Assembly: GCA_949293185.1 (NCBI GenBank)
Contig: CASFCQ010000014.1
Span: forward strand, 1 to 34,751
DNA from: an uncultured bacterium
GTDB taxonomy: Bacteria; Cyanobacteriota; Vampirovibrionia; Gastranaerophilales; Gastranaerophilaceae
DNA length: 34,751 bases
Reading direction: 5' to 3'
Part shown: one piece after another, positions 32,227 to 34,751 of the stretch
Layout: every line of letters begins with the position of its first letter
Position numbering within the stretch: position 1 is the stretch's first letter
Position numbers and translations under genes: made by a program
The notes under the pieces: generated by a model
Seen by the model: only the letters and a program-made list of their open reading frames with translations
Database searches by the model: none
Told to the model about the DNA's origin: nothing

Positions 32227-34356
32227 TTATACAGAAGCTTTTTCTTCTTCTGAAACGCCTTTAATTGTCAGATTTACTCTGCCTTTGTCATCAATTTTGA
32301 TAACCTTGACGATTACTTCATCACCGACTTTGAGGTGCGGTTCGATTGATTCAATTCTTTCCTGACATACTTGAGAAATGTGAACCATACCGTCTTTGCC
32401 CGGAGCCAGTTCAACAAAAGCTCCGATAGGAATGATTCTTACAACTTTACCTTTTCTAATCATACCGACTTCCGGTTTAAAGGTAATTGCATCAATCATT
32501 CTGATAGCTATATCAGTGCCTTCTTTGTCATTGCTTGTGATAGTAACAGTACCGTCATCCTGAATATCGATTTCTGCACCTGAGCATTCGATGATGTGTC
32601 TGATGTTTTTGCCGCCAGGTCCGATAACAGCGCCGATATCTTCGTTAGCAATTTTCATTGTATGAATTCTCGGTGCGTAAGGTGACATTTCTTTTGCCGG
32701 TTCTGTGATTACCTCTCTCATTTTGCCTAAGATATGTAATCTGCCTTCTTTAGCCTGCAAGAGAGCTCTTCTTAAAGTTTCGTTAGAAATGCCTTTAGCT
32801 TTCATATCCATTTGAAGAGCGGTGATACCGTCATCGTTACCTGTAACTTTGAAGTCCATATCGCCAAGGAAGTCTTCAATACCCTGAATATCAGTTAATA
32901 CGATGTCTTCATCAGGTTCTTTAATAAGACCCATTGCAACACCGCCTATCATACATTTAACAGGAACACCTGCGTTCATTAAAGCCATTGAAGTTGCACA
33001 GGTTGACCCCATTGATGTAGAACCGTTTGATTCCAATACATCTGATGTAACTCTGATAGTGTAGCCGAACTCGTCTTGAGAAGGCAATGCCGGAACATTT
33101 GCTCTTTCTGCAAGGTGTCCGTGACCTACTTCACGTCTGCCCGGACCTCTCAGCGGTTTAACTTCGCCTACGGAGAAGCCTGGGAATATGTATTTGTGCA
33201 TAAATGTTTTTTTAGTTTCAGGGTCAACACCGTCAAGCTCCTGTGCCATACCCGGACCTGCAAGTGTTGCAACAGAAAGGATTTGTGTCTGACCTCTTGT
33301 GAATACTGCAGAACCGTGTGCTCTCGGGATAACTCCGACTTCGCACCAGATAGGACGAACTTCGTTGAATTTACGGCCGTCTGCTCTGACTCTTTCTTCT
33401 TTAATCATTTTTCTCATGATTTTCTTTTCAAGAGCTTTGAATTCTTCGGCAACAAAGTCAATACCTGTTTCTGCCATCATTATTTTAGCTTCGTGGTCAT
33501 CGCCGTATGAGTCGAATTCTGCTTTGACCATATTTTTAGCTTCTTCAAGTTTTGCTTTTCTGCCTTCTCTGTCAAAGTCGTGATAAGCTTCTGTTACTTT
33601 GTCATAAGCAATATCATTGATGATTTTTGCAATAGCAGAAGTGTCATAAGGGTTAACAAATTCCGGTTTTACAACACCGCAATCGTTCATAAACTGGATT
33701 TGAAGTTCGCACTGTCTTGCGATTTCTTTTTGTGCAAATTCAACGGCATTCATAATATCGTCTTCTGTTACAAATTTTGCACCTGCTTCGACCATGATTA
33801 CGGAATCATGAGTACCTGCAACAACAATATCAATATCTGATTTAGCAGCATCAGCGTATGACGGGTTAGCTATAAACTGACCGTCTATTCTGCCTACTCT
33901 TACAGCACCGATTGGACCTTCAAAAGGTGCTTCCGTCAACATTAAAGCTGCTGATGCGCCTAACATAGCCAGAGTATCAGGCTGGTTTTCGTGGTCCAAG
34001 CTGACAAGCTGACCTACGATTTGTACGTCATTTCTGTATCCTTTAGGGAATAAAGGTCTGATTGGTCTGTCTATTAATCTTGAAATCAAGATTGCTTTAT
34101 CGGAAGCTTTGCCTTCGCTTCTGTTATAACCGCCGGGTATTCTTCCTACAGCGGACATTCTTTCTTCATAATCAATAAGTAACGGGAAAAAGTCTATCCC
34201 TACTCTCGGTTCAGAGCTTACAACAGCGTGAACCAGTAACATTGTGTCGCCGCAACGGACGACTACCGAACCGCTCGCTGATTTGGCATACTTTCCTGTT
34301 TCGATGGTAACTACCTTGTTACCTACAGGAATTTCAATTCTTTTAACATCTACCAT
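32227..34356 (-). CDS. pnp: Polyribonucleotide nucleotidyltransferase
   Basis: The 709-residue length is normal. The first RNase PH domain has RPIRPLFPKGYRNDVQIV near 95-112, and a helical domain spans about 235-320. The second RNase PH domain has GRRKFNEVRPI-like and RGPGRREVGHGHLAERA motifs, plus GSTSMGSTCATSMALMNAG. A KH domain (IGAVIGPGGKNIRHI near 583) and an S1 domain (GMVHISQVCQERIESIEPHL) follow. It degrades RNA 3' to 5' phosphorolytically. The ATG follows AAAAGGAAAAAAAC. rpsO, the usual upstream neighbour, is not present; the structured repeat copy B lies upstream instead. Confidence 0.98.
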   Translation of the reverse strand: MVDVKRIEIPVGNKVVTIETGKYAKSASGSVVVRCGDTMLLVHAVVSSEPRVGIDFFPLLIDYEERMSAVGRIPGGYNRSEGKASDKAILISRLIDRPIRPLFPKGYRNDVQIVGQLVSLDHENQPDTLAMLGASAALMLTEAPFEGPIGAVRVGRIDGQFIANPSYADAAKSDIDIVVAGTHDSVIMVEAGAKFVTEDDIMNAVEFAQKEIARQCELQIQFMNDCGVVKPEFVNPYDTSAIAKIINDIAYDKVTEAYHDFDREGRKAKLEEAKNMVKAEFDSYGDDHEAKIMMAETGIDFVAEEFKALEKKIMRKMIKEERVRADGRKFNEVRPIWCEVGVIPRAHGSAVFTRGQTQILSVATLAGPGMAQELDGVDPETKKTFMHKYIFPGFSVGEVKPLRGPGRREVGHGHLAERANVPALPSQDEFGYTIRVTSDVLESNGSTSMGSTCATSMALMNAGVPVKCMIGGVAMGLIKEPDEDIVLTDIQGIEDFLGDMDFKVTGNDDGITALQMDMKAKGISNETLRRALLQAKEGRLHILGKMREVITEPAKEMSPYAPRIHTMKIANEDIGAVIGPGGKNIRHIIECSGAEIDIQDDGTVTITSNDKEGTDIAIRMIDAITFKPEVGMIRKGKVVRIIPIGAFVELAPGKDGMVHISQVCQERIESIEPHLKVGDEVIVKVIKIDDKGRVNLTIKGVSEEEKASV

Positions 34357-34540
34357 GTTTTTTTCCTTTTTCTTTTTCTACTTTCACTTTATGTGTTCAA
34401 ATTTAGTATATATTAAACATTACGGATAAAATTAATACAAACTATTAACATTTTTGTTTGTATATATAACCTGTTGTAAGCAGTGATAATATTTATTATG
34501 TAAAAATAAATTGATTATAGAAAATTCATTAAAAAACTAT
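34357..34540. other. AT-rich leader upstream of pnp, no gene seen
   Basis: This region precedes pnp on the minus strand. Weak promoter-like pairs exist (TTGTAT, 17 bases, TTTAAT; also TATACT near the start), but none is convincing. No small gene with a good ribosome-binding site was found. Confidence 0.3.
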
Positions 34541-34751
34541 CACGGCTCACAATGTGAGCCGTATGGGGTTCGGGGCGAAGCCCTGATGGAATACGATTAG
34601 AGATTTTTAAATGAAGGAATGAAAATTTACCGGACCGATTTTATCATTTTGGGAGTGGACGGAAATTTTCGTTTCTGAATTTTAAAATCTCTTTTGATAT
34701 AGCGTGTTTTTCTTTTTTGGTTCGTTTTTTCTTTTTGCATCGCAAACAAAA
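34541..34751 (+). repeat. Structured repeat element, copy B (reads rightward, runs to window end)
   Basis: It has the same architecture as copy A. Two small GC-rich hairpins come first: ACGGCTCAC/GTGAGCCGT at 34542-34562, and a GGGGTTC/GAAGCCC-type at about 34565-34584. The GGAATACGATTA box (34588-34599) follows. The large hairpin has arm pairs 34599-34607/34684-34692 and 34621-34628/34663-34670. Its loop boxes are GACCG (34633-34637) and GAGTGGA (34653-34659). Then come TAGCGT (34700-34705), a T-rich tract with GGTTCGTTT (34719-34727) and TCGCAAA (34740-34746). Copy B ends close to the window edge, so the full length is unknown. Confidence 0.7.

Noticed and set aside
33076-33510. 144-codon plus-strand frame antisense to pnp
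   Set aside because: It is entirely inside the well-conserved pnp gene on the other strand, has Cys/Phe-rich shadow composition and no ribosome-binding site.

Overview
The window is AT-rich chromosomal DNA from a diderm bacterium. The best guess is a gut-type Gastranaerophilales (Melainabacteria/Vampirovibrionia), the non-photosynthetic sister group of Cyanobacteria. The support is indirect: low-GC codon use, an outer-membrane TolC-family protein together with a very large AsmA-like protein, RNase HIII, a GcvPA-type split glycine dehydrogenase, and several lineage-type orphan proteins with Asn-rich N-termini and short SFKAK or VKFGQ motifs. No 16S rRNA, tRNA, phage or transposase gene is present to fix the taxonomy.

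Layout. Bases 1-144 hold the tail of an unidentified gene, and 161-368 a structured repeat element (copy A). 503-2462 carry a YbaK-type tRNA-editing protein and a TolC-like channel behind a palindrome-overlapped promoter. 2561-4623 (minus) carry an L,D-transpeptidase lipoprotein and a PHP phosphoesterase. 4760-7075 is a 771-residue orphan. 7087-9860 (minus) is gcvT-gcvH-gcvPA without gcvPB, preceded by rnhC. 10924-14523 is an AsmA-like protein, convergent with a UshA-type nucleotidase. 16282-17493 is a well-expressed-looking glycine-zipper orphan. 17588-18167 holds a ribbon-helix-helix regulator with CGAGAGA iterons, a small tail duplication and a REP-like hairpin.

18224-24092 (minus) holds a uridine-kinase-like gene and then a tight five-gene operon, read as fliO-like, neuB-like, kdsC-like HAD phosphatase, TPR protein, lysC. 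24245-24669 has a HicB-like small protein, a convergent 54-codon gene missed by length cut-offs, and a second set of iterons. 24730-27550 is a glutamine synthetase and glutamate synthase small-subunit pair (nitrogen assimilation). 27631-31185 (minus) is the operon pyrH-frr-cdsA-rnc-rpe behind a near-consensus promoter. 31257-34356 (minus) holds an unknown membrane-anchored protein and pnp. The right edge (34541-34751) carries copy B of the structured element, inverted relative to copy A.

The most unusual item is the pair of about 210-bp elements at the two edges. They share short conserved boxes in the same order, while the arms of their hairpins differ in sequence yet stay self-complementary, which is what a conserved RNA or DNA structure would look like. 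Other points of interest are the shared CGAGAGA-type iterons before two unrelated small genes, the fliO/neuB/phosphatase/TPR operon, and the missing gcvPB.
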